A stretch of DNA of 44,396 nt, taken from assembly GCA_016784735.1 (NCBI GenBank), contig JADHUC010000056.1, positions 1 to 44,396 of the forward strand, written 5' to 3'. Below the pieces are notes generated by a model. That model saw only the letters and a program-made list of their open reading frames with translations, did no database searches and had not been told where the DNA came from. A program made the translations under genes and the position numbers. The DNA comes from Pirellulaceae bacterium (GTDB lineage: Bacteria; Planctomycetota; Planctomycetia; Pirellulales; Pirellulaceae). Positions 16,212 through 23,316 of this stretch are shown here, in pieces. Numbering within the stretch: the stretch's first letter is position 1; each line of letters begins with the position of its first letter.

Positions 16212-17054
16212 CTAAGCCTCCATACTTTGCGCTTTTTTCAGGATCATGGGACGAGCCTCTTCCATAAAGTCCTTTACGTCGACGTAGCGCATCGTACGGC
16301 CGGCGAAATCTCGACTTTCTAACGCACCCAGGAATCGCGATTGGAACTCGTCCATGTTCGAACCGTAAATGTGGTAGCTGTCGGCCACGTGGCAGTAGCG
16401 CCCCAGCTTGATATCGCTGCCGGTCAACTCCGAAACCCTGGCGGCGATTCGTCGCTGGAGTTGCACCAGGGCGAACATGTTCATGAACGCCGCCTTGTAT
16501 GCGTCGTTGCTCCGGAAGCGTATGTTCATGTTCAAGAGCGGCGTGCCCGCGTCCTCGATAACACGGCACCAGAGACTCTGCAGGCAGGCCGGGTCGTAGC
16601 AGTCGCTATCCTCCCACACTTTCCAGGTGACTGCCTGCGCACGGCGCGTGTAACTGGTTTCGGCCAACTGCTGGCAGATGGTCTCGATCTGGTCGATCGG
16701 TTCGTCGTGCGAAGGCACCGTATACGCGAACAGCCGTTGGTGGTAGGTGTATTCCCAGCGAGTGTCCTCCGGGTCGTCCGGGTTGCGTACACAGTGGTCT
16801 TTGATGCCATCGCAGACCTCCATGACGTATTCCTGGAGATCTTCGAAACCGCCGGGAATGTCGCGATGTATCATCGGTTCGGCCAACGGATCGTCGACGG
16901 TAATGATCATCGTCGCGTCCTTGCTGGGCGGGTCATCCGGCTTGTCGTACTGGGTGCTGATATCGCAGCCCTGTTCGTACAGGCGGATTAACGAGTTTTC
17001 CCACGCTCGAGCAATACCATCTCCGTCGACCGTCAGCACGGGTATTCCGGCCAT
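16212..17054 (-). CDS. Thymidylate-synthase-like protein
   Basis: A 280-residue protein with the pattern of the thymidylate synthase/dCMP hydroxymethylase fold: the candidate catalytic Cys157 in DPACLQSLWC, a phosphate-binding Arg-Ser pair in MNIRFRSNDAYKAAF, the Asn in FMNMFAL at the position that selects dUMP in true thymidylate synthase, and the His-Tyr pair in ADSYHIYGS. The N-terminal third differs from E. coli ThyA, as in archaeal-type and other divergent members. It would methylate dUMP, or modify a related pyrimidine nucleotide. GGAAAGGA lies ahead of the ATG. It is the first gene of a tight pair with a nucleotidyltransferase, an unusual partner for a thymidylate synthase, so a role in making a modified nucleotide or sugar cannot be excluded. 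Confidence 0.75.
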   Translation of the reverse strand: MAGIPVLTVDGDGIARAWENSLIRLYEQGCDISTQYDKPDDPPSKDATMIITVDDPLAEPMIHRDIPGGFEDLQEYVMEVCDGIKDHCVRNPDDPEDTRWEYTYHQRLFAYTVPSHDEPIDQIETICQQLAETSYTRRAQAVTWKVWEDSDCYDPACLQSLWCRVIEDAGTPLLNMNIRFRSNDAYKAAFMNMFALVQLQRRIAARVSELTGSDIKLGRYCHVADSYHIYGSNMDEFQSRFLGALESRDFAGRTMRYVDVKDFMEEARPMILKKAQSMEA

Positions 17055-17086
17055 TTGTGCGTCCTTTCCGGCTGAAGTTTCCTACC

Positions 17087-17144
17087 GTGGGGCACGTTTC
17101 TAACGTGCCAGGAACCCAACCGGCACGTTGGAAACGTGCCCCAC
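17087..17144. repeat. Inverted repeat in the divergent gap before the thymidylate-synthase-like gene
   Basis: The arms at 17087-17109 and 17122-17144 pair in 22 of 23 positions with a 12-nt loop. Each arm also contains its own near-palindrome (GCACGTTT/AACGTGC). The 311-bp gap around it lies between two divergent genes (starts at 17054 and 17366), so this is not a terminator of either. It may be a mobile hairpin repeat or a regulator site. The rest of the gap shows no other clear feature. Confidence 0.8.
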
Positions 17145-17365
17145 ACGAATCGAACTCGGCACGTGCAGGTCATTAGGTTGAACCCAGTTTCGTTCCGGCG
17201 GACCATTGTCAGGACGGTCGCGCGTTTTGACAAGCCCCTGCTCGGAGCCAGCCAAATCGACAACCTTGTCTGCATTGGCCCTCCGGCGAATAATCCCGTA
17301 GGCGAACCTACGATCCCCGTCGCGTGTCCTTTGTCGGGGGATCATTCTTCACGAAGGAGGCGATC

Positions 17366-18274
17366 ATGTCAGTTGCCGTGCCGCGAATCCGTGTTGGCGA
17401 GCCCGTTTGTCATCAAGCTCTTTCGATATTTCCGCTTTTCTCCGACTCGAAGGGCGGCGTCGATTATCGTCTGTCGGACGAAGCTCTGGCCGATGAATCG
17501 CTGATCGTCGAGGAAACCAGCGAATCCGGTTCGGTGCCCGAATTGCTGGTGGAGAACAAGGGGGACACGCTCGTTCTGTTCATCGAAGGCGAAGAACTGA
17601 TCGGAGCCAAGCAGAACCGTATCCTAAACACTTCGGTGCTGATCGCCGCGAAAAGTAAAGTGAAAATCCCCGTGAGCTGTGTCGAGCAAGGCCGCTGGGG
17701 ATACAGGTCACGGCGATTCCATTCCAGCGGTTCTCATTCCCCGTCCCGGCTTCGTTACGCCCTGAAACGATCGGTTTCCGGCTCGACAAGGAGTGGACGA
17801 GGTCATCGATCAAACCAGGGAGAAGTCTGGGATTGCGTGGCTGCTTGTCTTTCTACCCACGACGTGGCGTCGCCCACCGGCGCCATGTCGGAAGCCTTCG
17901 AAGCCGTGGAAGCGAGGACGTCCGACTTCCGGAGCGAGTTGAAGTACGTGGAAGGCGCAACCGGCGTCGCCGTCGCCATCGGCAAACAGGTCGTCGCACT
18001 TGACGTGTTCGACAGGCCTTCCACATGCCAGAAGGTCTGGGATCGACTAATGTCGGGCTGCATCCTCGACTCGCTTCACGCCGAACCCGACGAGGATCGG
18101 GCGGATGCAGCCGATGTGGAACGGTTGGTCCAGTCGGCTGATGAAGCCGATTGGCAACAGGTTCAGCCAGTGGGCGAAGGCGAAGAATACCGGGCTGAAT
18201 TCGCCGAGGACCATGCTTCAGCCTTGTCATTTGGAGATAATCTGGTGCACGCAAGCGTTGTCGCCTCGGTTTGA
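17366..18274 (+). CDS. DUF6569 (ARPP-1-type) family protein
   Basis: About 302 residues; the ATG at 17366 is chosen over an earlier in-frame codon because AAGGAGG ends six bases before it. The protein is soluble, with no signal peptide. The first 130 residues carry the recognisable core: HQALSIFPLFSD, YRLSDEALADESLIVEE, LVLFIEGEELIGAKQNRILNTSVLI and KIPVSCVEQGRWGY. The family was named for association with ADP-ribosylglycohydrolase and rhodanese-phosphatase genes, but its biochemical role is not established. The C-terminal half contains a long acidic stretch. It stands alone between divergent and convergent neighbours. Confidence 0.82.
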   Translation: MSVAVPRIRVGEPVCHQALSIFPLFSDSKGGVDYRLSDEALADESLIVEETSESGSVPELLVENKGDTLVLFIEGEELIGAKQNRILNTSVLIAAKSKVKIPVSCVEQGRWGYRSRRFHSSGSHSPSRLRYALKRSVSGSTRSGRGHRSNQGEVWDCVAACLSTHDVASPTGAMSEAFEAVEARTSDFRSELKYVEGATGVAVAIGKQVVALDVFDRPSTCQKVWDRLMSGCILDSLHAEPDEDRADAADVERLVQSADEADWQQVQPVGEGEEYRAEFAEDHASALSFGDNLVHASVVASV

Positions 18275-18319
18275 GGGCAGGATCGCCGACAAGACAGTCT
18301 TTCGCCGATGGGTACTTTC

Positions 18320-18408
18320 GTTTAACCCGAAGCCGAAGGCGATGGCGGACTGGGGGGATGGATCGTCCACACGTAGCGCCCGCCATCGCCTCCGGCTTCG
18401 GGTTAAAC
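18320..18408. repeat. Inverted repeat (28-bp arms, one mismatch) between convergent genes
   Basis: The arms at 18320-18347 and 18381-18408 pair in 27 of 28 positions, with a 33-nt loop; each begins with GTTTAACCCGAAGCC on its own strand. The element is placed between the convergent stops at 18274 and 18435, so it may serve both transcripts as a terminator. The outer GTTTAACC is shared with the imperfect repeat at 13736-13862, hinting at one repeat family. Confidence 0.85.
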
Positions 18409-18434
18409 GGGGAAGCTGTCTCATCCACGGTCCT

Positions 18435-19772
18435 TCACGATGGGAAGCACTTTCCGAACGCGACGAGCAGCCTTGGCGGGCCTTTCAGGCGTATCTTTCG
18501 CCGCAGGAGCGCCCAGACGAGGCTCTTCTCCTTGGCCAGGAATCCCAGCCACGTCTGGGTGTCGGCCGCGATGCGCAGATCGGCGTCGCCGTCGTGTCCC
18601 TCGGTCACGGTCAGCGTCTTGTTGCGTATGACAACCGTGACTTTGCGCTGCTCGTTGCCGGTGAAGGTGAAATGATAGGTGGCGTCGAGCCCCTCGGACT
18701 TGTTTCGCTGAAAAACGAGCGGTAGCCCTTGGAGGAACTGGTCGACCGTTCGAGGATGAAGGCCGTTGCCAACGTGCTTTGAGCGTTTGTTCGGAAAACG
18801 TTTGGCGATGTGGTCTTCGGCGTCGGATCCGGGTACCACGTAGACCGTTTCTGCCTTCTCCTGCAAAGGGCGGACGTTTTCCTTCAGATGCGTCTTTTTG
18901 TCGGCCAGATATGGGCCAATCACGTCCTCACCTGCGGGACACACCGACAGGCAGTACGCCGCTTTGTAGTTGGCCCCGTACGAAAGACTTTGCCACATCG
19001 ACGCCGATTCGGCGTCGGAGACCCGGTTTCGATAGTCCGTGGGGCTCCGGCTTTCGGAGACCTTCTCGACCCAATCGGTGAAGCCACCCATAAACTCACG
19101 ATAGTTGTGTGTGTAGCAGGCCGAGAAGTTGAAATGTCCGTCCGAGGAGATTGCACCCACGGGGCATGTTGCCACGCACAGCTTGCATTCGAGGCATGGG
19201 TTGTAGTCGATGGGCTTGCCGTGCTCGGACACCTCGGCGTCGATCAGCACCGTGCCGAGTAAGATGAAATTGCCGAATTTTGGATGAATGATGTTTCGGT
19301 GGATCCCCATTCGGCCCAACCCGGCAGCCACGGCCACCCGCTTGTGAGAGACAACCCAAATCTTGCCGGGAAAACGCTGCATCTCCATCGGGAATCCCAT
19401 TGCCGGATTGATCGCTCGAACACTTCGTTCTTCCAGGGCTCGGACGATCTTCCGGGCCGTGTCGTTCACTTCATCTCCCGCACGATGAAATTCGAGGTTT
19501 GCCACCGAGCGGGCTGCATTGCGGATTGGCTCCCGGTTCATGCGGACGACAAAGCTGACAAGCGTCTTGGTGGCAGGATAGCAGCGCATAAGATCGTCGC
19601 GTTGATCGTCCAGTTCCGGTCGCTCGATCTCCACAAAACCGACGTCGTCAGCGCCGGCTTCTAGAGCGCACTGACGCAGCCACCCAGCATCCAACACTTG
19701 GCTTTCCTGGCTCGCCGTATCTGGTTGATTCGCTCGAACTCGCTTGACGGTAGGATGTTCGTCCAACTTCAT
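18435..19772 (-). CDS. QueG/reductive-dehalogenase-like Fe-S protein with SCP2 domain
   Basis: A 445-residue cytoplasmic protein. Residues about 30-180 resemble the N-terminal part of the QueG/reductive dehalogenase superfamily. A ferredoxin motif follows, C193-x2-C196-x2-C199-x3-C203-P, for one [4Fe-4S] cluster. The second motif is incomplete: only C274 and C278-P are present (AAYCLSVCPAGED), and the usual first Cys is Ala, so the second cluster may be absent or use another Cys. The last 100 residues (VFQRNKSEGLDATYHFTFTG onward) look like an SCP2 sterol-transfer-type domain. The protein probably performs a redox reaction on a hydrophobic or bulky substrate. It lacks the features needed to call it epoxyqueuosine reductase. 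An AGGAG site and a palindrome lie just ahead of its start, suggesting control by the MarR protein encoded upstream. Confidence 0.8.
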   Translation of the reverse strand: MKLDEHPTVKRVRANQPDTASQESQVLDAGWLRQCALEAGADDVGFVEIERPELDDQRDDLMRCYPATKTLVSFVVRMNREPIRNAARSVANLEFHRAGDEVNDTARKIVRALEERSVRAINPAMGFPMEMQRFPGKIWVVSHKRVAVAAGLGRMGIHRNIIHPKFGNFILLGTVLIDAEVSEHGKPIDYNPCLECKLCVATCPVGAISSDGHFNFSACYTHNYREFMGGFTDWVEKVSESRSPTDYRNRVSDAESASMWQSLSYGANYKAAYCLSVCPAGEDVIGPYLADKKTHLKENVRPLQEKAETVYVVPGSDAEDHIAKRFPNKRSKHVGNGLHPRTVDQFLQGLPLVFQRNKSEGLDATYHFTFTGNEQRKVTVVIRNKTLTVTEGHDGDADLRIAADTQTWLGFLAKEKSLVWALLRRKIRLKGPPRLLVAFGKCFPS

Positions 19773-19785
19773 GGCATTCTCCTAT

Positions 19786-19797
19786 TTGCATATGCAA
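19786..19797. promoter_or_regulatory. Putative MarR operator TTGCATATGCAA (Fe-S gene)
   Basis: A perfect 12-bp palindrome lying between the Fe-S gene's ribosome binding site (AGGAG) and upstream sequence, 14 bp from its ATG at 19772. The identical palindrome occurs ahead of the marR-like gene at 20300-20311. Two exact copies in one 500-bp region, each at a gene start, indicate a shared operator. MarR regulators typically bind such short palindromes. Confidence 0.75.
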
Positions 19798-19843
19798 GTT
19801 TTTCGGCAAAAAAAAGAGATGATCATTCACAGGAATCGACGGA

Positions 19844-20278
19844 CTAAAGTCGTTTGACGGCCTGTTTCAGTTGATCAACCAATCCTTCACCCAGAACGGA
19901 CTCCGCTCGCTCCTGCGCAATTTGCCACGCAGGGCCCGCGCGATCCAGCAATTCGCGTCCCGCATCCGTCAGGCGAAACGGTTGCGCCCGCCCGTCTTCG
20001 TCGTGCACGACTTCCAGCCATCCCTTCACCTTCATGCGTTCGACGTTCCGGCTCAGCGTCGAAACATCCAAATGGAGATGCGCACAAACGTCGGCCGGGC
20101 GAGCCGTCCCCATCTTACCGGCAGCCACCAGAATATTCATTTGGCTGGCTTTCAGACCGAGCGGACGAAGGGCATCGTCGTAGATCTTCGTGATCGCCCG
20201 GTTCAGCATTCGCACGCGCACGGCGATGCACTCTGCGGCAATTGTGTCGATCGTCGTTTCGGTCTGTCCGGTCGTCAT
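19844..20278 (-). CDS. MarR family transcriptional regulator
   Basis: A 144-residue winged-helix regulator; the ATG at 20278 (MTTGQTETTID) is preferred over an upstream in-frame codon at 20311, because that earlier start would place the coding region over the operator palindrome. The middle carries the winged helix with the recognition helix region HLDVSTLSRNVERMKVKGWLE and the wing VHDEDGRAQPFRLTDAGRELL; the flanking helices would form the dimer. MarR proteins release their operator upon binding a small ligand or oxidation. The gene lies 71 bp upstream of the Fe-S/SCP2 gene on the same strand, and both are preceded by the same palindrome, so autorepression and control of the neighbour are likely. 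Confidence 0.92.
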   Translation of the reverse strand: MTTGQTETTIDTIAAECIAVRVRMLNRAITKIYDDALRPLGLKASQMNILVAAGKMGTARPADVCAHLHLDVSTLSRNVERMKVKGWLEVVHDEDGRAQPFRLTDAGRELLDRAGPAWQIAQERAESVLGEGLVDQLKQAVKRL

Positions 20279-20299
20279 GGTTATCAATCCTACATGTGC

Positions 20300-20311
20300 T
20301 TGCATATGCAA
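20300..20311. promoter_or_regulatory. Putative MarR operator TTGCATATGCAA (marR gene)
   Basis: Identical to the palindrome at 19786-19797 and located 22 bp upstream of the chosen marR start codon at 20278. This supports autoregulation of the MarR gene. Confidence 0.75.
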
Positions 20312-20374
20312 CTAACTGTCGTGTCAAGTGCTCACATCGCGACTCTTGGCGCATGCGGCGCGCCGTGATCACCG

Positions 20375-20426
20375 TTGGAGTTCACGCTTCAGCGTGCCCG
20401 AAGACAGCCTTATGCCTGAACTCCAG
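20375..20426. repeat. Interrupted hairpin repeat
   Basis: Outer arms TGGAGTTCA (20376-20384) and the matching TGAACTCCA (20417-20425) enclose a smaller hairpin CACGCTTCAGCGTG at 20383-20396. It lies between the MarR gene's upstream region and the stop of the esterase-like gene at 20465, and may be a degenerate copy of an intergenic repeat or a weak terminator. Confidence 0.55.
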
Positions 20427-20464
20427 CAGCAAAATTGGTCATTGGGATTTGGGCCTTGGTCATT

Positions 20465-21538
20465 TCACGACGTGCGGCCCTGACCCAGGTGCTTCGAAAA
20501 ACATTCTCTTGTGCGGCACCACATCTCGTCCGACAGCACGTGCCCGACACCTTCTTCGATGAAGTAGCTGAAGTTCTCGGCCGCGCCCGCCTCTTCATAC
20601 GCCTTGGCGATGCGATTGACGCCTTCACGCACTTCCTGGATCGGGCTGCCACCGTCTTTTTCCCCAAAGTTCATGTGGAGTGCCCGTGGCGCGATCAGGG
20701 CGGCAATGTCGGGCGTGTCACCGTATTGGAAGAGACCGGGGATGAAATTTGGGAAACAGTGCAACAGGTGCGTCCGATGAATGGCTGCGTACGTGGGCAT
20801 GCAGCAGTTACCCACCAGACATTTCAGCCGCGGTTCCCACGGGCCGACCAGCCACGTGTGGGTAGAACCCATCGAATGGCCGTAGCAGCCGATCCGTTCT
20901 TGGACGACTTCGGGACGCGAACACAGATAGTCGATCGCTCGCCGCATGTCCAGGATGTTTTTCCAGGCCATGCATTTACCGGCAACGACGTAACGCAGGA
21001 ACTCGAAGCGTTCGAAGCTGCCGCCTCGAAGGCGCTCACTCTGACGCTCCTCGAAGCACAACGCGTCAGGACACAGCACCACGTAACCCTCCTTGGCCAG
21101 GGCAACGCCGGTATGATGCATCGGGTTGCCGGCCAGCCCCGCCGGTTCGTTTTTGCCCAAATGGTATTGACCGTTGTGCTGGTGCCAAATCGCGACGGCC
21201 GGAGCCGGATGATCCGCATTCACGCCGTCAGGCACCAACAACATGGCCGGCACGCGATCGCCCGGTTCGACTTCGTAAGTGAGCGATTCGATCCGATAGC
21301 CGTCTTTGGCCATCGTCTCTCGCAACTGTGGCTTCAGTTCAGCCGGATCGGGCCACGGGCCTCCCAGACAATCCATCAGCCTTTTTCTGAAGTCTTCGCC
21401 AGCCATTGATCCGTCCCCTGTGGCAGATTCCTTGGCAGTGGCCTCGACGCCCATTACGGCAACCGCGCCGGCCGCCGAGCCCGCCAGAAAAGTGCGTCGT
21501 CCAATTCGGCCGCTGTTCGATTCGCGTGCGTCGCTCAT
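20465..21538 (-). CDS. Tat-exported alpha/beta hydrolase (dienelactone hydrolase/acetyl xylan esterase-like)
   Basis: A 357-residue hydrolase with an N-terminal twin-arginine signal (GRIGRRTFLAGSAAGAVAV). The alpha/beta-hydrolase core shows the substrate-cap region, the nucleophile elbow GCYGHSMGS near residue 220, and a C-terminal His in EEGVGHVLSDEMW near residue 340. It probably removes acyl groups from plant or algal polysaccharides outside the cytoplasm, but a different ester or lactone substrate is possible. Its ATG follows the stop of the CehA/McbA-type gene by four bases, so they share a transcript. Confidence 0.85.
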   Translation of the reverse strand: MSDARESNSGRIGRRTFLAGSAAGAVAVMGVEATAKESATGDGSMAGEDFRKRLMDCLGGPWPDPAELKPQLRETMAKDGYRIESLTYEVEPGDRVPAMLLVPDGVNADHPAPAVAIWHQHNGQYHLGKNEPAGLAGNPMHHTGVALAKEGYVVLCPDALCFEERQSERLRGGSFERFEFLRYVVAGKCMAWKNILDMRRAIDYLCSRPEVVQERIGCYGHSMGSTHTWLVGPWEPRLKCLVGNCCMPTYAAIHRTHLLHCFPNFIPGLFQYGDTPDIAALIAPRALHMNFGEKDGGSPIQEVREGVNRIAKAYEEAGAAENFSYFIEEGVGHVLSDEMWCRTRECFSKHLGQGRTS

Positions 21539-21542
21539 GATA

Positions 21543-23210
21543 TCACTCCTGGCTGAGTCGTTTGTTTAGATTGGCGATGCCCTCTCGGTAGATATTCAGC
21601 ACCTGGTCGCGTTCGGTTCCATCTGCAAAGACCGCCTTTTCTTCGATCGCCCGAATGGACTCCTGCATGTCGATAATCAGTTCCTTGGCTACGTCAGGTT
21701 TGAAGATGTTCTTCTCGGCCAGCTCGATGTACACCGCGCTGGTATGACCAAAGATGTTTCCGCCCAACTCGTTCTTCACCTGCGAGTTGACCCGCAGCGC
21801 AATCCACCCGGGCTCGTTCACCTCAATCGGACACGTCAGTTCTGCCTTGAAGTGTCCGCCGACCGGAGAACTCGCCTTGCTGGCCACAACGCTGCCATTG
21901 TGGATGACTTCGATCTTCTGGAAATCGCAGCGACCAACCGCCCGTCCCCGAATCTCCAACTGCGTGGGCTGCGACAATCGAAGAACATCGCCCGGGCCGC
22001 ATTGGTCGACCTGCAACTCCAATAACGGGCCGTTGGTTATGAACGACTTACCTGCTCGAAGCGCCTCCAGCCATCGCGGAATGGTCAGCGGTTGCGGAAC
22101 CTCGACAAACACACGGGAGAAATCGAAGATGAACCAGTCGGTACCGGTCGAGAAGGGTACGCGCATGCCGATGTTCATGAAGCGGTAGTACGTATCTTCA
22201 TACGTTCCCTGGGTGCCGCCGTCGAAGATGTTGTGGGCGTCCAGTGTCCCGGAGACCCATTCGGGAACCTCCTGCCTGCCGAAAGCGTTGTGACACCAGA
22301 CGATGGTCGCCCCGTCACCGCGCGCCTTGTCGATGGCGAAGCGCAAGGACGGAAAATCGGACCCTTCTCCCATAATGCCCGGCCCGATGCTGACGGGTCG
22401 GATCAGTTTGTCGATGTCCAGGAACATCACATGTCCGTACCCTTCGCCTCCGGGGCCAAAATTGTGGCGGTGCTCTTCGCCGAAGCCGAACGTGACGTCG
22501 TGTGTGGATAACTTCTTCAAATCTTCTTCTGTGTAGGTATTGGAGATGTAACCGCGTTCTGCCTTAGCGCGTCTCAAGAAGGAAACAAACACCAACTCCA
22601 ACTCATCGGCTCGCGAAACGGACCGAAGATATTGGTCGGCTTGCTCACGGCTGATCGACATGAGATGCAAGTGAGTGTTGCCGTTGCGCCAATCTCGCGA
22701 CGCTGCATCGTAAAATCGCACAAGCGGCAGCGTATGCGTGCTGGCCGCCTGATCAGACAAATCAACCGTCTTTCGCGTCAATTCCGTTTCCAAACCTGAA
22801 ACTGCTTCGATCGTCAGTTGCTTCCGCGGCACCGAGACTGTGGCCGATTCGAGCAGAACTTGCCACTCGTTAGCACGATGGCTCTGGCGCAATCCTGTGC
22901 CGCGATTCAACAGACCTTCAAGCGACAAAACGTGACCGTCGCTGGTGGTAATCCGCACCAAGCCGGCCCGTGGTTTTTTCGTCGTCGAGTCGATCAGCTT
23001 CAACGTGAGCCGACACGTCGAATCGTCGTCCGCTTCCGAGTCGGCTCCCGTCGAACGAAACGACACTGGATACTTGGGCGCAGTGTGTTCGTGTGCAAAC
23101 AGGCACCTGCTCCCCAGGCCGGCGGACAGAGATAGCATCACGACGGCAAGGCTTCGTACGGCAATGCGTCTTCCCATCAACGCCGGTATTCGTTTCCGTT
23201 TGTTGTTCAT
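21543..23210 (-). CDS. CehA/McbA family metallohydrolase, secreted
   Basis: A 555-residue exported protein with a signal peptide at about 1-39 (ends LFAHEH). Residues about 70-160 are a beta-sandwich, then the metal-binding PHP-type domain starts with NGNTHLHLMS and continues through FGFGEEHRHN, IVWCHNAFG and STGTDWFIF. These His/Asp clusters are typical of CehA/McbA proteins, which hydrolyse carbamates or have unknown roles in sugar metabolism in environmental bacteria. A C-terminal beta domain and a helix end the protein. The ATG is preceded by AAGGGG. It starts a two-gene unit with the esterase-like gene. Confidence 0.88.
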   Translation of the reverse strand: MNNKRKRIPALMGRRIAVRSLAVVMLSLSAGLGSRCLFAHEHTAPKYPVSFRSTGADSEADDDSTCRLTLKLIDSTTKKPRAGLVRITTSDGHVLSLEGLLNRGTGLRQSHRANEWQVLLESATVSVPRKQLTIEAVSGLETELTRKTVDLSDQAASTHTLPLVRFYDAASRDWRNGNTHLHLMSISREQADQYLRSVSRADELELVFVSFLRRAKAERGYISNTYTEEDLKKLSTHDVTFGFGEEHRHNFGPGGEGYGHVMFLDIDKLIRPVSIGPGIMGEGSDFPSLRFAIDKARGDGATIVWCHNAFGRQEVPEWVSGTLDAHNIFDGGTQGTYEDTYYRFMNIGMRVPFSTGTDWFIFDFSRVFVEVPQPLTIPRWLEALRAGKSFITNGPLLELQVDQCGPGDVLRLSQPTQLEIRGRAVGRCDFQKIEVIHNGSVVASKASSPVGGHFKAELTCPIEVNEPGWIALRVNSQVKNELGGNIFGHTSAVYIELAEKNIFKPDVAKELIIDMQESIRAIEEKAVFADGTERDQVLNIYREGIANLNKRLSQE

Positions 23211-23316
23211 CGTTTTCCCCTTCTGTATTCGAACATTTTCAAGTCTCTGCCGAATCCGAATCCCAAACGCACCTTAATGTCCATCCGAGGGTCCGCCATG
23301 CCATCCGTGGGCCAAA

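Noticed and set aside
17087-17144. Terminator for the thymidylate-synthase-like or DUF6569-like genes
   Set aside because: The hairpin lies upstream of both divergent genes, so it cannot end either transcript.
20435-21409. A 324-codon open frame on the plus strand opposite the alpha/beta hydrolase gene
   Set aside because: It is the antisense of a clear hydrolase with Tat signal and GHSMG motif; the antisense protein has no recognisable domain and is explained by GC-rich codon structure.
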